IMG/VR virus record: IMGVR_UViG_3300030329_005130
Location: 1 to 52,420 of that record
Length of the DNA stretch: 52,420 bases
Strand: one strand, 5' to 3'
Source: a virus
Position numbers and translations under genes: made by a program. The notes under the pieces are model-generated. The model saw only the letters and a list, made by a program, of their open reading frames with translations. It was not told the DNA's origin and searched no databases. Shown here piece by piece: positions 22,918-30,582 of this stretch; within the stretch, counting starts at the first letter, position 1; each line of letters starts with the position of its first letter.

Positions 22918-23238
22918 TTGCAAAAAATAGTTAGACTGATTCACTCACTGACTATTTTGATTCTTTTTGATCTCCTCGCAACTTTACTCTGGGTGCAGAC
23001 TGGATTGGCTACCGAAGCCAACCCAATTATGAATTACTTTTTACAGTGTTCCCCGGCACTATTTGTCTTTGCTAAATTAGGGCTCAGTATCGTTGGAATT
23101 TACATTCTTTATTTTTTCAGAATAAAATTTCAAAAAATGATCTTCAATATTCTTTTGGGGTTGAATATAATCTATCTTCTTGTATTTGCTTACCATTTAT
23201 CGGGCGCTCTTTTTCTTCTTTTTTCAACTATTTATTAG
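22918..23238 (+). CDS. DUF5658-like multi-pass membrane protein
   Basis: TTG 22918 starts a 106-residue protein with three or four hydrophobic helices. The DLLATLLWVQTGLATEANPI segment, with a polar T-E-A-N-P loop after the first helix, matches the DUF5658 pattern. The rest (FAKLGLSIVGIYILYFF) is strongly hydrophobic. The start codon is weak and there is no clear ribosome binding site, so expression may depend on translation from the gene upstream. Function unknown. Confidence 0.7.
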   Translation: MQKIVRLIHSLTILILFDLLATLLWVQTGLATEANPIMNYFLQCSPALFVFAKLGLSIVGIYILYFFRIKFQKMIFNILLGLNIIYLLVFAYHLSGALFLLFSTIY

Positions 23239-23241
23239 ACA

Positions 23242-24045
23242 ATGCATAAAAGCATCAACAACACACCAGCAAATGTCTATCATCTTGAGCAGATGGTGGA
23301 TAACTTTTTTCCTTATTCGCAAAAACAGCTAGGTTTTGATAAGGGCGCAACGATTGTTTTTCAAAGCGATCAAGATAACGCTGGTAGAATGCTGGGCAAA
23401 ACTGCTTATTACGACCCCGAGAACTATCAGATTGTTCTTTACACGGACGGCAGACACCCAAAAGATATCTTAAGGTCTTTATCTCACGAGTTAGTTCATC
23501 ACGCACAGAACTGCCGAGGTGATTTTACAAGGGACAATCCTACTTATGAAGGATATGCCCAGAAAGATCCGCACCTTAGAGAAATGGAGCGAGAGGCATA
23601 TGAAAAAGGAAATTTAATATTTAGGGACTTTGAAGACCTAATTAAAACAGGAAAAATTAATGTGGAGATTGATTTTTCAAAAACAGGAGAACCAAAAATG
23701 TCACTTAAAGAGTGGAAAAACAACGAAATCAACACTAAGTTGATGAAAAAGTGGGGACTTCTTAATGAAGCCGCCAAGCCAGACTTCCTAGATCTAGACA
23801 AGGATGGCGATAAAGAAGAGCCAATGAAGCAGGCCGCAAAAGATGCTAAGGAGCACGGCGATGAAGAAGGAAATCGCCCCTCAATGGCAAAAGATATGGA
23901 TCTTGATGAAGCCCATTGCGGTCGCGCTGAGGATGAGATCGAGGAGGCTGTTGAGGAAACAGCAGCACCAAAGATGATCTCTGTCCACGAGGCAAAGCAA
24001 ATCACCCGCAGAATCTTAGAAAGAGTTAGAAAGGAGTCTAAGTAA
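23242..24045 (+). CDS. Putative packaged metallopeptidase (HELVHH)
   Basis: This 267-residue protein has a zinc-peptidase motif HELVHH at 82-87 in a helix preceded by a beta strand (YQIVLYTDGRHPKDILRSL). That is the usual layout of gluzincin-like minimal domains. After residue 170 the sequence turns into a low-complexity acidic tail: LLNEAAKPDFLDLDKDGDKE, a DxDxDGD calcium-loop-like segment, then LDEAHCGRAEDE and a final helix ITRRILERVRKE. Similar tails occur in marine phage virion proteins. It may cleave host surface or internal proteins at infection. Confidence 0.8.
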   Translation: MHKSINNTPANVYHLEQMVDNFFPYSQKQLGFDKGATIVFQSDQDNAGRMLGKTAYYDPENYQIVLYTDGRHPKDILRSLSHELVHHAQNCRGDFTRDNPTYEGYAQKDPHLREMEREAYEKGNLIFRDFEDLIKTGKINVEIDFSKTGEPKMSLKEWKNNEINTKLMKKWGLLNEAAKPDFLDLDKDGDKEEPMKQAAKDAKEHGDEEGNRPSMAKDMDLDEAHCGRAEDEIEEAVEETAAPKMISVHEAKQITRRILERVRKESK

Positions 24046-24046
24046 A

Positions 24047-24286
24047 ATGGTAGCACCACACATAAAACGCAGAAGAAGAGCAGAGGCCGCGGCAAAGAAA
24101 GCAGCCGCAGAGGCAGCAGCAAAAGAGGCAGCAGCAAAGAAAGCACCAGCACCGGTTGTTGAGCCAGAACCAGCACCCGTCGTAGAAGAGGCTGTCAAGC
24201 CAGCCATAAAGAGGACTGTCAAGCCTGCTACAAAGAAGACTGCCGCTAAAAAGAGAGCATCGACACCTAAAGTCGCTAAGGAATAG
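24047..24286 (+). CDS. Histone-H1-like Ala/Lys/Pro-rich protein
   Basis: A 79-residue low-complexity protein. The first half is an Ala/Lys/Glu helix (RRRRAEAAAKKAAAEAAAKE), the middle a Pro/Val/Glu segment and the end a TAAKKRASTPK tail like histone H1 or bacterial AlgP/HctB-like proteins. It would be unfolded and DNA-binding. Located in the packaged-protein operon, it could be a head-internal DNA-condensing protein; this is inference. Confidence 0.65.
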   Translation: MVAPHIKRRRRAEAAAKKAAAEAAAKEAAAKKAPAPVVEPEPAPVVEEAVKPAIKRTVKPATKKTAAKKRASTPKVAKE

Positions 24287-24289
24287 GCC

Positions 24290-24538
24290 GTGGACTTTCG
24301 TCGTCTAACGCGCCAGTTTATTCAAAATGAAGGCAAAGGACCAAGTGTGTCTAGCTATCTTCAGTCTATCTCTGAGGTTCTCCAGAATATATCTCCACGT
24401 AGCCGCACTGACGAGCGACGGATTGAGATGGCTAGGCAAAGTCTTAAAGAAGTGAGACGACACATGCGCCGTCTTCAAGAGCGCGTTAGCATTCTTGAAG
24501 AGCAGGTTACTATATTAGAAGAAAACAAGGATAAGTAA
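24290..24538 (+). CDS. Coiled-coil protein, 82 aa
   Basis: GTG 24290 begins MDFRRLTRQFIQNEGKGPSV, another helix with FIQNE as possible processing site. The second half is a clear coiled coil (LKEVRRHMRRLQERVSILEE). I recall similar short proteins next to virion genes of marine phages, but no function. Tight spacing (3 nt each side) supports it. Confidence 0.7.
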   Translation: MDFRRLTRQFIQNEGKGPSVSSYLQSISEVLQNISPRSRTDERRIEMARQSLKEVRRHMRRLQERVSILEEQVTILEENKDK

Positions 24539-24541
24539 ACA

Positions 24542-26701
24542 ATGTCTCTTCTGGATGAAGGCAAAGCAAACACACACTTAACTCACCTGGAAGAGCTTGT
24601 TTTAACACAGGGTCCAAAGGGATATGATATGGCTCGGGCTTTTCTGCTTGAGTTGTTAGAAGAGTTAAAAGGTAATGTTGATTCAAGAGTAAAGACCTCT
24701 GTCAAGTGGGATGGCGCGCCGGCTATTTTTGCTGGTATTAATCCAGAAAATGGTAAGTTCTTTGTTGGAACCAAATCTATCTTCAATAAAGAACCAAAGA
24801 TAAACTATACCCCCGAAGATGTTCGGAGAAATCACGGACACGCTCCGGGTTTGGTCGATAAGCTTACAAAAGCACTTCAATACTTGCCTCCCCTAGGAAT
24901 CCAAAAGATTCTCCAGGGAGACTTTATGTTTGACGATGAGATGATTAGCACCATCGACGTTGATGGCGAGCCTCATTATGCTTTCAAGCCAAATACTATT
25001 ACTTATGCCGCACCAGTTGAATCCAAGCTTGGACAAGAGATCGCTGAATCAAAGTTCGGTATTGTTTTTCATACAACTTATGATAGTTTGGACGGTGGCG
25101 CTTCTTTCGGCGCTGATGTAAGTGGTCTAAATAAGGTTCCCGGTGTATGGGTTGATGATGCTTATTTTACAGACGATACTGGAACTGTTACTTTAACTGA
25201 AGATGAAGAAGCAAAGGTGAAGGAATTAGTTTCAGCCGCGGATCAGGTCAATGAAAAGATTGACTATGAAGGTCTGCCGATGGATCTTCTTAACATCTAC
25301 ATTAACTCTGAAATCAAGGGTGGTCAATTCCTTGAGGATCCAGCTAAATCTTTCTTAGGTTTCAAGCGTTGGTATTCAGGTCGTCTAGAAAAAAGAATTG
25401 ATAAGCTAAAGTCTGAAAAAGGAAAAATGCGAGCAACCCAAAAAGGTCAAGAAATGCTTGCAGCCTTCGATAGCAAGCAAGAAGATATCCTCAACCTTTT
25501 CAAAGTCTCGCGGCTTCTATTCGAGGCAAAAAATATATTCATCGCCAAGTATAACAACGCTGTGTATAACACAAAGCATTTTATTGACGATGGCTCAGGC
25601 GATCTTGTCGCAAGTAATCCAGAGGGTTATGTTGCTGTTGATCACATCGGTAACGGTGTCAAATTTGTTGATCGTCTAGAATTCAGCAAGGCAAACTTTG
25701 CTGTTGATAAGGGCGCCAAGTTCCAGCAAACCGAAAGTCTTACTGTATACTGGGGATCTGATGGTTTCTCTGTGACCAAGCCTCTTTTGGAGTGGTCTCG
25801 TAATCTCCCCTCTGTTATAAATAAGAATCAAGATCTTTATGAAAACCTTCTTGGCGGTGCTCCTATCACTTCTTTGGTTCGTGAGGCAAGTCAAGTAAAG
25901 ATTGCTTTGGCTGAGGCAGTCAATTGGGCTCTGAATGAACAAGATCAGAAGAAAGTTATCGCCATTTATCCCGGACGATTCCAGCCTATGGGTCGTCACC
26001 ATTATGCAACTTATAAAGCGCTTGCTGATCAATTTGGCGACGAGAATACTTTTATCGTAACTTCCAATAAGATGGGTCCTAAGTCTCCCCTAGACTTTGA
26101 AGAAAAGAAAAAGATTATGGTCGCCCACGGCGTGCCTGCTGATAAGATTGTGATGAGCAGGAACCCATATCAGGCGGTGGAACTTACTCAGAACTTCGAC
26201 CCAGAATCAACGGCTGTTGTTTTCGCTGTTGGCGGCAAAGATATGCGTGATAGTCCCAGGTTTGCCAATCTAGACGGCATGACCAAAAGAGGCACTCCTG
26301 CTTACTACAAGACATACAGGCCCGGAGAAGAACTTGTGGGGCTTGACAAGCATGGTTACATCGCAGTAGCTCCGCACGTTGAGATTGATGTCCCAGGATT
26401 TGGTGAGATGTCAGGAACTACTTTAAGAAAGGCTCTCAAGGGTGCCTCTCAAGAAGATTTTGAAGCTATTATGGGATTTTATAATCAGGAAATATATGAT
26501 ATACTCCAAGGAAAGCTTGAGGAAATGTCTTCAATGGCCGGTGGCAACGTCGCTGGTTATTCTCTACCCCTTGGGATGCGCGCGCCGAAAGTGGCCGGTT
26601 CTGAGAAGAAAAAGAAGAGGCATCCCAAGAACTTCATTAAAGAAGATGAAGAGCTAGTTACTGAAGTAATGGACTATTTACTAGGAATATCGGTGGGCTA
26701 A
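24542..26701 (+). CDS. Double nucleotidyltransferase: ligase-like domain plus NadM/PPAT-like domain
   Basis: A 719-residue protein with two parts. Residues 1-450 resemble the phage DUF6267 type and carry ligase-fold landmarks: KWDGAP at 55-60 (motif I KxDG, K55 as possible AMP-accepting lysine), EGYV near 361 and VKFVDRLEF near 373. Residues about 470-650 are a HIGH-type nucleotidyltransferase, with IYPGRFQPMGRHH (475-487) and a late SGTTLRKAL in place of ISSTxxR. A Lys-rich tail (KKKKRHPKNFIKED) follows. It could ligate or cap nucleic acid and make NAD- or CDP-type products; the substrate is unknown. Located in the packaged-protein operon. Confidence 0.85.
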   Translation: MSLLDEGKANTHLTHLEELVLTQGPKGYDMARAFLLELLEELKGNVDSRVKTSVKWDGAPAIFAGINPENGKFFVGTKSIFNKEPKINYTPEDVRRNHGHAPGLVDKLTKALQYLPPLGIQKILQGDFMFDDEMISTIDVDGEPHYAFKPNTITYAAPVESKLGQEIAESKFGIVFHTTYDSLDGGASFGADVSGLNKVPGVWVDDAYFTDDTGTVTLTEDEEAKVKELVSAADQVNEKIDYEGLPMDLLNIYINSEIKGGQFLEDPAKSFLGFKRWYSGRLEKRIDKLKSEKGKMRATQKGQEMLAAFDSKQEDILNLFKVSRLLFEAKNIFIAKYNNAVYNTKHFIDDGSGDLVASNPEGYVAVDHIGNGVKFVDRLEFSKANFAVDKGAKFQQTESLTVYWGSDGFSVTKPLLEWSRNLPSVINKNQDLYENLLGGAPITSLVREASQVKIALAEAVNWALNEQDQKKVIAIYPGRFQPMGRHHYATYKALADQFGDENTFIVTSNKMGPKSPLDFEEKKKIMVAHGVPADKIVMSRNPYQAVELTQNFDPESTAVVFAVGGKDMRDSPRFANLDGMTKRGTPAYYKTYRPGEELVGLDKHGYIAVAPHVEIDVPGFGEMSGTTLRKALKGASQEDFEAIMGFYNQEIYDILQGKLEEMSSMAGGNVAGYSLPLGMRAPKVAGSEKKKKRHPKNFIKEDEELVTEVMDYLLGISVG

Positions 26702-26703
26702 AA

Positions 26704-27540
26704 ATGATTGATCGTAAAGAATTTGCAGAAGAGCTAATGCTCCGTGAGAATGTGCGCAAAGCCATTCGCCACGTTTTAGGTAGAAGAGAAACAAAAAGAT
26801 TAAACGAAGAAAATGAGCTTCGTTCTGTCATTCGAACTTTACTATCCGAGAAGAGTAATGTTGCGTCCGTGGCGAAACATGAAAGTACAGGCATTAATAC
26901 CTTAGAAGATCTTCTTAAGAACTCTAACTTATTATCTGTTATTGAAACAGGATATAAGTCTCTTACCACCGACAAGCAACAGAGAGATTCATATAGAGCC
27001 CATATCCTCAATGCTGTTGAGATGTCTCTTGCACCTGAAGAGTCCCGTAAGGAAGCCGGCGAAGACGAAGAGATTGAGGCTGTGGAAGAGGATGTCGATA
27101 TAACTATTTCCGACAAGCCTGAGGATGATCCAGCGTTTATTGACGTTGAAGATAAAGTAGAAGAGCCAGCAGAAGAGCCCGATGAAAGAGAAGAGTTTGG
27201 TATTGAGGGTGAAGATAAGACCGGTCGTAACAGGGCATATGACGACTTCCAAGATATCGAGAAAAACATCCTAGTAGCATACGATAATCTTGATAACCCC
27301 AATGATATTAAAATGTTTGAAGAATACCTTCTGAAGAACCTTGCGCTATATTTTGATAAGTTTGAAGGAGAGTTGGCGACGAGCCCAGAGGAGCCACAAG
27401 CAGCACAAGATGCGCAGCCAGATGAGCCGGTGGCTGCACCAGAAGAAGGCGAACCTGAGACAGACATTCCTGATTTTGAGTTGGAAGAAGGAATGGAAAT
27501 TAATTTAGAAAGTTTAGTAGACAAACTTTTAGAACAGTAG
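26704..27540 (+). CDS. Acidic helical protein, putative packaged or core protein
   Basis: A 278-residue protein with helical ends and a very acidic Pro/Glu/Asp centre (about 115-185 and 225-265). The N-terminus MIDRKEFAEELMLRENVRKA is a helix with ELMLRE. The middle module (RAYDDFQDIEKNILVAYDNL, then FEEYLLKNLALYFDKFE) is one I associate with marine phage proteins. Highly acidic proteins of this kind can serve as internal scaffold or core; no enzymatic motif. Last large gene before the tmRNA region. Confidence 0.75.
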   Translation: MIDRKEFAEELMLRENVRKAIRHVLGRRETKRLNEENELRSVIRTLLSEKSNVASVAKHESTGINTLEDLLKNSNLLSVIETGYKSLTTDKQQRDSYRAHILNAVEMSLAPEESRKEAGEDEEIEAVEEDVDITISDKPEDDPAFIDVEDKVEEPAEEPDEREEFGIEGEDKTGRNRAYDDFQDIEKNILVAYDNLDNPNDIKMFEEYLLKNLALYFDKFEGELATSPEEPQAAQDAQPDEPVAAPEEGEPETDIPDFELEEGMEINLESLVDKLLEQ

Positions 27541-27543
27541 AAT

Positions 27544-27882
27544 ATGACAAACCCTAATATAGAAAAGGGTTTTAGTAGAAACAAATCACTATCAAATACA
27601 TTACGCAAGGAAGGTAAGTCCTCTGAGGCGTTTGAAATAATGTTATCTGCTTTAACTCTTGAAGAAGTTATAGGATTAAAGTTAGAGTGTTCCATAAAGC
27701 TTACTAATGGTAAGCTGTACGGCTTTAATCTTTGGTCGAAAATAGTTGATATTTCTAAGGAAGCTCTGTATAATGCAGTTATTAGTGTTGCTGACACTAA
27801 TGCAGAGATAAGAAGAATATTGGGCGTTAATCCAAGTTCGTGGATAGATATAAAGAGGAAATTTGGCATAGACAAAGAGTAA
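27544..27882 (+). CDS. Small orphan protein, 112 aa
   Basis: Begins 3 nt after the previous gene. The helical protein has NTLRKEGKSSEAFEIMLSALTLEEVIGLKLE, quoted here in parts: NTLRKEGKSSEAF and LSALTLEEVIGLKLE. It ends with a WIDIKRKFG segment. I recall short marine-phage proteins with 'GKSSEAFEIMLxxLTLEEVIGLKLE' patterns, function unknown. Final gene of the rightward operon before the tmRNA gene. Confidence 0.72.
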   Translation: MTNPNIEKGFSRNKSLSNTLRKEGKSSEAFEIMLSALTLEEVIGLKLECSIKLTNGKLYGFNLWSKIVDISKEALYNAVISVADTNAEIRRILGVNPSSWIDIKRKFGIDKE

Positions 27883-27914
27883 AGGATTTCTCTGAGCTTG
27901 TCAAGATAAAAATA

Positions 27915-28227
27915 GGGGGTGACAGGTTTCGACAGGGTAAGGAAGATGGATAGTGCAGGTTGTGACAGCTAACTCAATCACATAAAACTTTAGTTAGAAA
28001 CATATAACTGCAAACGACGCAGATTACGGTTTAGCACTAGCTGCTTAATCCCCGGTTGTTCTTCGCCGGGTGTCCAAGAAGAACACAACCAAAAAAACGC
28101 TTTTGCTTTTTTGAGCGGATTGAATCGAATTTGATACTTTGTTTGTTTAGAGAAACAAACTATACCTGTGAATGACTTGAAGTTGGATATGCTTTGGACG
28201 TGGGTTCGATTCCCACCACCTCCACCA
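27915..28227 (+). ncRNA. ssrA: tmRNA (one-piece)
   Basis: Starts GGGGGUG at 27915, which pairs with CACCUCC before the encoded 3' ACCA (28214-28227). The 5' GACAGGUUUCGACAGGG and 3' GGGUUCGAUUCCC arms are typical of tmRNA. The reading frame GCA 28010 to TAA 28048 encodes tag ANDADYGLALAA. At 313 nt it is shorter than E. coli tmRNA (363 nt). It rescues stalled ribosomes and tags products for proteolysis. One-piece form; no permuted precursor seen. Confidence 0.96.
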
Positions 28228-28242
28228 AAATATAAATTTTGC

Positions 28243-28271
28243 TTGCAATATACAATTAATATTAATATAAT
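28243..28271 (+). promoter_or_regulatory. Promoter of the lipoprotein gene
   Basis: TTGCAA (28243-28248), 17 nt spacer, TATAAT (28266-28271) in an AT-rich gap after the tmRNA. The start would be near 28278, giving a very short leader before GTG 28287. Confidence 0.65.
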
Positions 28272-28286
28272 AATAATTAATATAAG

Positions 28287-28805
28287 GTGAATAAGATTGT
28301 AATTTGTTTATTGTTTCTGCTTTGTTCTTGTTCTAATATAGGTGAAGAAGATACTAGAATAGAGGAATATGGAGAACAATATGCAACCATGGACTGCTGG
28401 TGGAGTAGAAATCAAGGACCAAACACTCTACTCTTCTGGTGCGATAAAAATCTAGACACAGATCTTATCTCTGGATTTGTCAGTCTGGCTATTGAAAGAG
28501 ATACAGAAGAAAAACAGTTCTTTTCAATCTGTGGCAGAGACATTATTCTTAATTCAGGTTATAATTTACATGATACTTTAATTTCTAGTCTTACTAATAA
28601 TAATTATAATTGTTACAATCACTATGAAAATAATATAGGCAACGAATTTGACTCTATATGGGAACCAGAGGTTAATGCGTTGCAGATAATATGGCGCCCA
28701 CCTAATGATGCTCATCAAGCGCTGACTCTGTATGTGCCAGATCCCGAAGGAAATTCAATAAGAGTTTTGGGAACCGTTTATCATAAAATTGGTTTTTTCA
28801 ACTAA
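28287..28805 (+). CDS. Lipoprotein, 172 aa
   Basis: GTG 28287 begins MNKIVICLLFLLCSCSN: a short basic n-region, hydrophobic core and lipobox LCSC, so Cys13 or Cys15 should be lipidated. The mature part is Asn/Tyr-rich with CWWSRN, FWCDKN and ICGRD and has no known domain. AT-richer than its neighbours. It has its own promoter. Phage lipoproteins of this size often block superinfection; that role is only a possibility here. Confidence 0.75.
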   Translation: MNKIVICLLFLLCSCSNIGEEDTRIEEYGEQYATMDCWWSRNQGPNTLLFWCDKNLDTDLISGFVSLAIERDTEEKQFFSICGRDIILNSGYNLHDTLISSLTNNNYNCYNHYENNIGNEFDSIWEPEVNALQIIWRPPNDAHQALTLYVPDPEGNSIRVLGTVYHKIGFFN

Positions 28806-28812
28806 ATATTGT

Positions 28813-29403
28813 ATGAAGAACCACTCTCATCTAGACTGGACCGGTTTGTTTATAGTGCTTGTCATAGCACTGTGGATCGGTTCTCTATTTCTGTTCACAA
28901 CTGCAGCAGCAAGTGATTTTGATAGTAATCATAAGCGGGTACCGCTTGTTCATAACAGCCCATCACAAGTAGCCACGTGGAGTCTTACGCCAACGATTAT
29001 AGTTTGTGAACATGCCCCAATAAGTCAAAGGCAGATTGTTAAGGCTGTAAACTTCTGGAAGCGCTTGGGATATAGGTTCTTTTCAACCCAGTACAAGCAC
29101 GACCCCTTAAACAAGTGCATGATGGACGAGCCGGTGGGATATGTTGTCATTCATTTAGTAACGTCAGGAGTTCCGATGGAAGACAAGGCTTTAGCCCAGA
29201 CACATTTTTACGTTGATAACCTAACAAATAAAATTCAGTATGCTAAAATCTATATGCGTCGAGATATAAGAGAAACAGTGCTCGAACACGAACTCGGGCA
29301 CGCTTTGGGATTTATGCACTTTAATAAGATTAATCACATAATGAATGAAAAATGGGAGCAAGGCGGCTGGGATTCAGAGGGATTACGCGCCAGCAACGAT
29401 TAG
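28813..29403 (+). CDS. Secreted or anchored metzincin-like metallopeptidase
   Basis: ATG 28813 is chosen over an upstream TTG that overlaps the lipoprotein gene, giving 196 residues. Residues about 10-32 form a signal anchor or signal peptide. The zinc motif HELGHALGFMH (159-169) fits HExxHxxGxxH, and HIM at 175-177 fits a Met-turn, as in matrixins. The peptidase would act in the periplasm or outside. It follows the lipoprotein gene, so the two may form a small surface-acting module. Confidence 0.82.
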   Translation: MKNHSHLDWTGLFIVLVIALWIGSLFLFTTAAASDFDSNHKRVPLVHNSPSQVATWSLTPTIIVCEHAPISQRQIVKAVNFWKRLGYRFFSTQYKHDPLNKCMMDEPVGYVVIHLVTSGVPMEDKALAQTHFYVDNLTNKIQYAKIYMRRDIRETVLEHELGHALGFMHFNKINHIMNEKWEQGGWDSEGLRASND

Positions 29404-29458
29404 TAGTTTTTGCCATTGCAGGAACTATTTACACTAGAAACAAACAGAGAAAACACAT

Positions 29459-29647
29459 ATGGCAGACCAGAACAATAAAAAGATTCCAGCGTTCTTAAAA
29501 ACAGTATATCTATCAAATCGTGAAATTCGTTTGATTCTTGCTGGCTTGTATTCTTTGAATATGTCTGAAGAAGAAATAGAGGGAACACTTTGGAAAAAGC
29601 TTTTATTTGAAAAGCTTCACAAAAAGACTAGAAGAAAGAAAAACTAG
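29459..29647 (+). CDS. Small basic orphan protein, 62 aa
   Basis: ATG 29459 starts a helical protein: FLKTVYLSNREIRLILAGLY, then LNMSEEEIEGTLWKKL and a Lys/Arg-rich tail. This could be a small DNA-binding or RNA-binding protein. No family recognised. Its stop (TAG) shares a base with the GTG of the next gene. Gap 29404-29458 shows no clear promoter. Confidence 0.6.
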   Translation: MADQNNKKIPAFLKTVYLSNREIRLILAGLYSLNMSEEEIEGTLWKKLLFEKLHKKTRRKKN

Positions 29648-29916
29648 TGTCTAGTAAAAAGAGTCGTTTCTCAAAAGCAGAAAAGCGAGAACTAATTCTC
29701 AAAGCCATTACTCAATTTGGCGACAGAGGTATTTATGATGTCAGTCAAAGCACTCTCGGTATGGCTTTGTATGTTCATGCCGACACCCGAGAAGATTCAA
29801 GAATCTTAAGAAGATTAATTCCAACTGATTGGAATGGACTCTACACAATTGTTCTTTACACGGAAGAGCCAGAGCACTTCGAATATGAAGACGAAGATCT
29901 TTATGATCCAGAGTAG
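29647..29916 (+). CDS. Small orphan protein, 89 aa
   Basis: GTG 29647 overlaps the previous TAG. The N-terminal half is basic and helical (SKKSRFSKAEKRELILKAI), the middle has YDVSQSTLGMALYVHADTRE and the C-terminus is acidic (YEDEDLYDPE). No known motif. Precedes the tRNA promoter. Confidence 0.62.
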   Translation: MSSKKSRFSKAEKRELILKAITQFGDRGIYDVSQSTLGMALYVHADTREDSRILRRLIPTDWNGLYTIVLYTEEPEHFEYEDEDLYDPE

Positions 29917-29946
29917 ATATCTTAGAACTTATTTATCAAAATAGTA

Positions 29947-29975
29947 TTGAATTATGAAGGTGAATCTTGTATAAT
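29947..29975 (+). promoter_or_regulatory. tRNA promoter
   Basis: TTGAAT (29947-29952), 17 nt spacer, TATAAT (29970-29975). The expected start is a few bases before tRNA-Thr at 29989, as usual for a tRNA operon. Confidence 0.75.
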
Positions 29976-29988
29976 ATACAAATAGTTT

Positions 29989-30064
<76 letters not shown>

Positions 30065-30069
30065 TATAT

Positions 30070-30145
30070 GGGGATGTAGCTCAGTTGGGAGAGCAGTTGC
30101 CTTGCACGCATCAGGTCGCAGGTTCGAATCCTGTCATCTCCACCA
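30070..30145 (+). tRNA. tRNA-Ala (anticodon UGC)
   Basis: 76 nt with acceptor GGGGATG/CATCTCC, encoded ACCA, loop CTTGCAC giving anticodon TGC, and T-arm GGTTCGAATCC. It lies 5 nt after tRNA-Thr, and the D-arm and T-arm sequences are nearly the same in the two genes. Confidence 0.93.
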
Positions 30146-30170
30146 TGAGATATATTGAGGCATTAGTAGT

Positions 30171-30578
30171 ATGAGACAGTGGAGTGATAAAACAATTCTA
30201 AAAACTCTACCAAATCCGTCAGGGGATGGATATGAGATTAATATTAAAAATCCAGAAATTACGTTTATTGGAGTTAAAGATCAGCCCGATTTTGCAACCG
30301 CCTGGATTGTCTTTTATCCAAAAGACACCATTATTGAATTAAAGTCTTTGAAAAAATATTTTCAAGATTTTCGAAACCGACTTCTTTCATACGAAAGATT
30401 AATAAATGTTGTATATGACGACTTGATTAGTGTTTATGACCCTAACAGGCTTCGAATAGAAATGGACTTCAATCCCAGAGGCGGACTATCATCAAAACTA
30501 ACAATAGATTCCGATTGGAGTGTAAGAGGAGGCAAAGAAGAGTTTAAGGACTGGTCTGGTAAAGACCATCGATGGTAA
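30171..30578 (+). CDS. QueF-like protein lacking the catalytic cysteine
   Basis: This 135-residue T-fold protein aligns with unimodular QueF (7-cyano-7-deazaguanine reductase). It shares QPDFATAWIVFYP (38-50), the IELKSLKKYFQDFRNR substrate segment (55-70) and the NPRGG motif (101-105). QueF has a nucleophilic Cys in 'SLCPKTGQPDF'; here the matching stretch FIGVKDQPDF has Gly34. The conserved His-Glu pair reads Y74-E75. The proton-relay Asp (D40) remains. It therefore probably is not a nitrile reductase. It may bind a deazaguanine or have another T-fold reaction. Possible link to DNA or tRNA modification; no other queuosine gene lies here. Confidence 0.78.
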   Translation: MRQWSDKTILKTLPNPSGDGYEINIKNPEITFIGVKDQPDFATAWIVFYPKDTIIELKSLKKYFQDFRNRLLSYERLINVVYDDLISVYDPNRLRIEMDFNPRGGLSSKLTIDSDWSVRGGKEEFKDWSGKDHRW

Positions 30579-30582
30579 GAGA

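Noticed and set aside
23544-24176. 210-residue minus-strand frame
   Set aside because: Leu/Ser-rich antisense of the Ala/Lys/Glu-rich segment at 24047 and the end of the metallopeptidase gene; no supporting motif.
26658-27875. 405-residue open frame on the minus strand
   Set aside because: Extremely Ser-rich, as expected for the antisense of the acidic Glu/Asp-coding gene at 26704, and without a start signal or homology.
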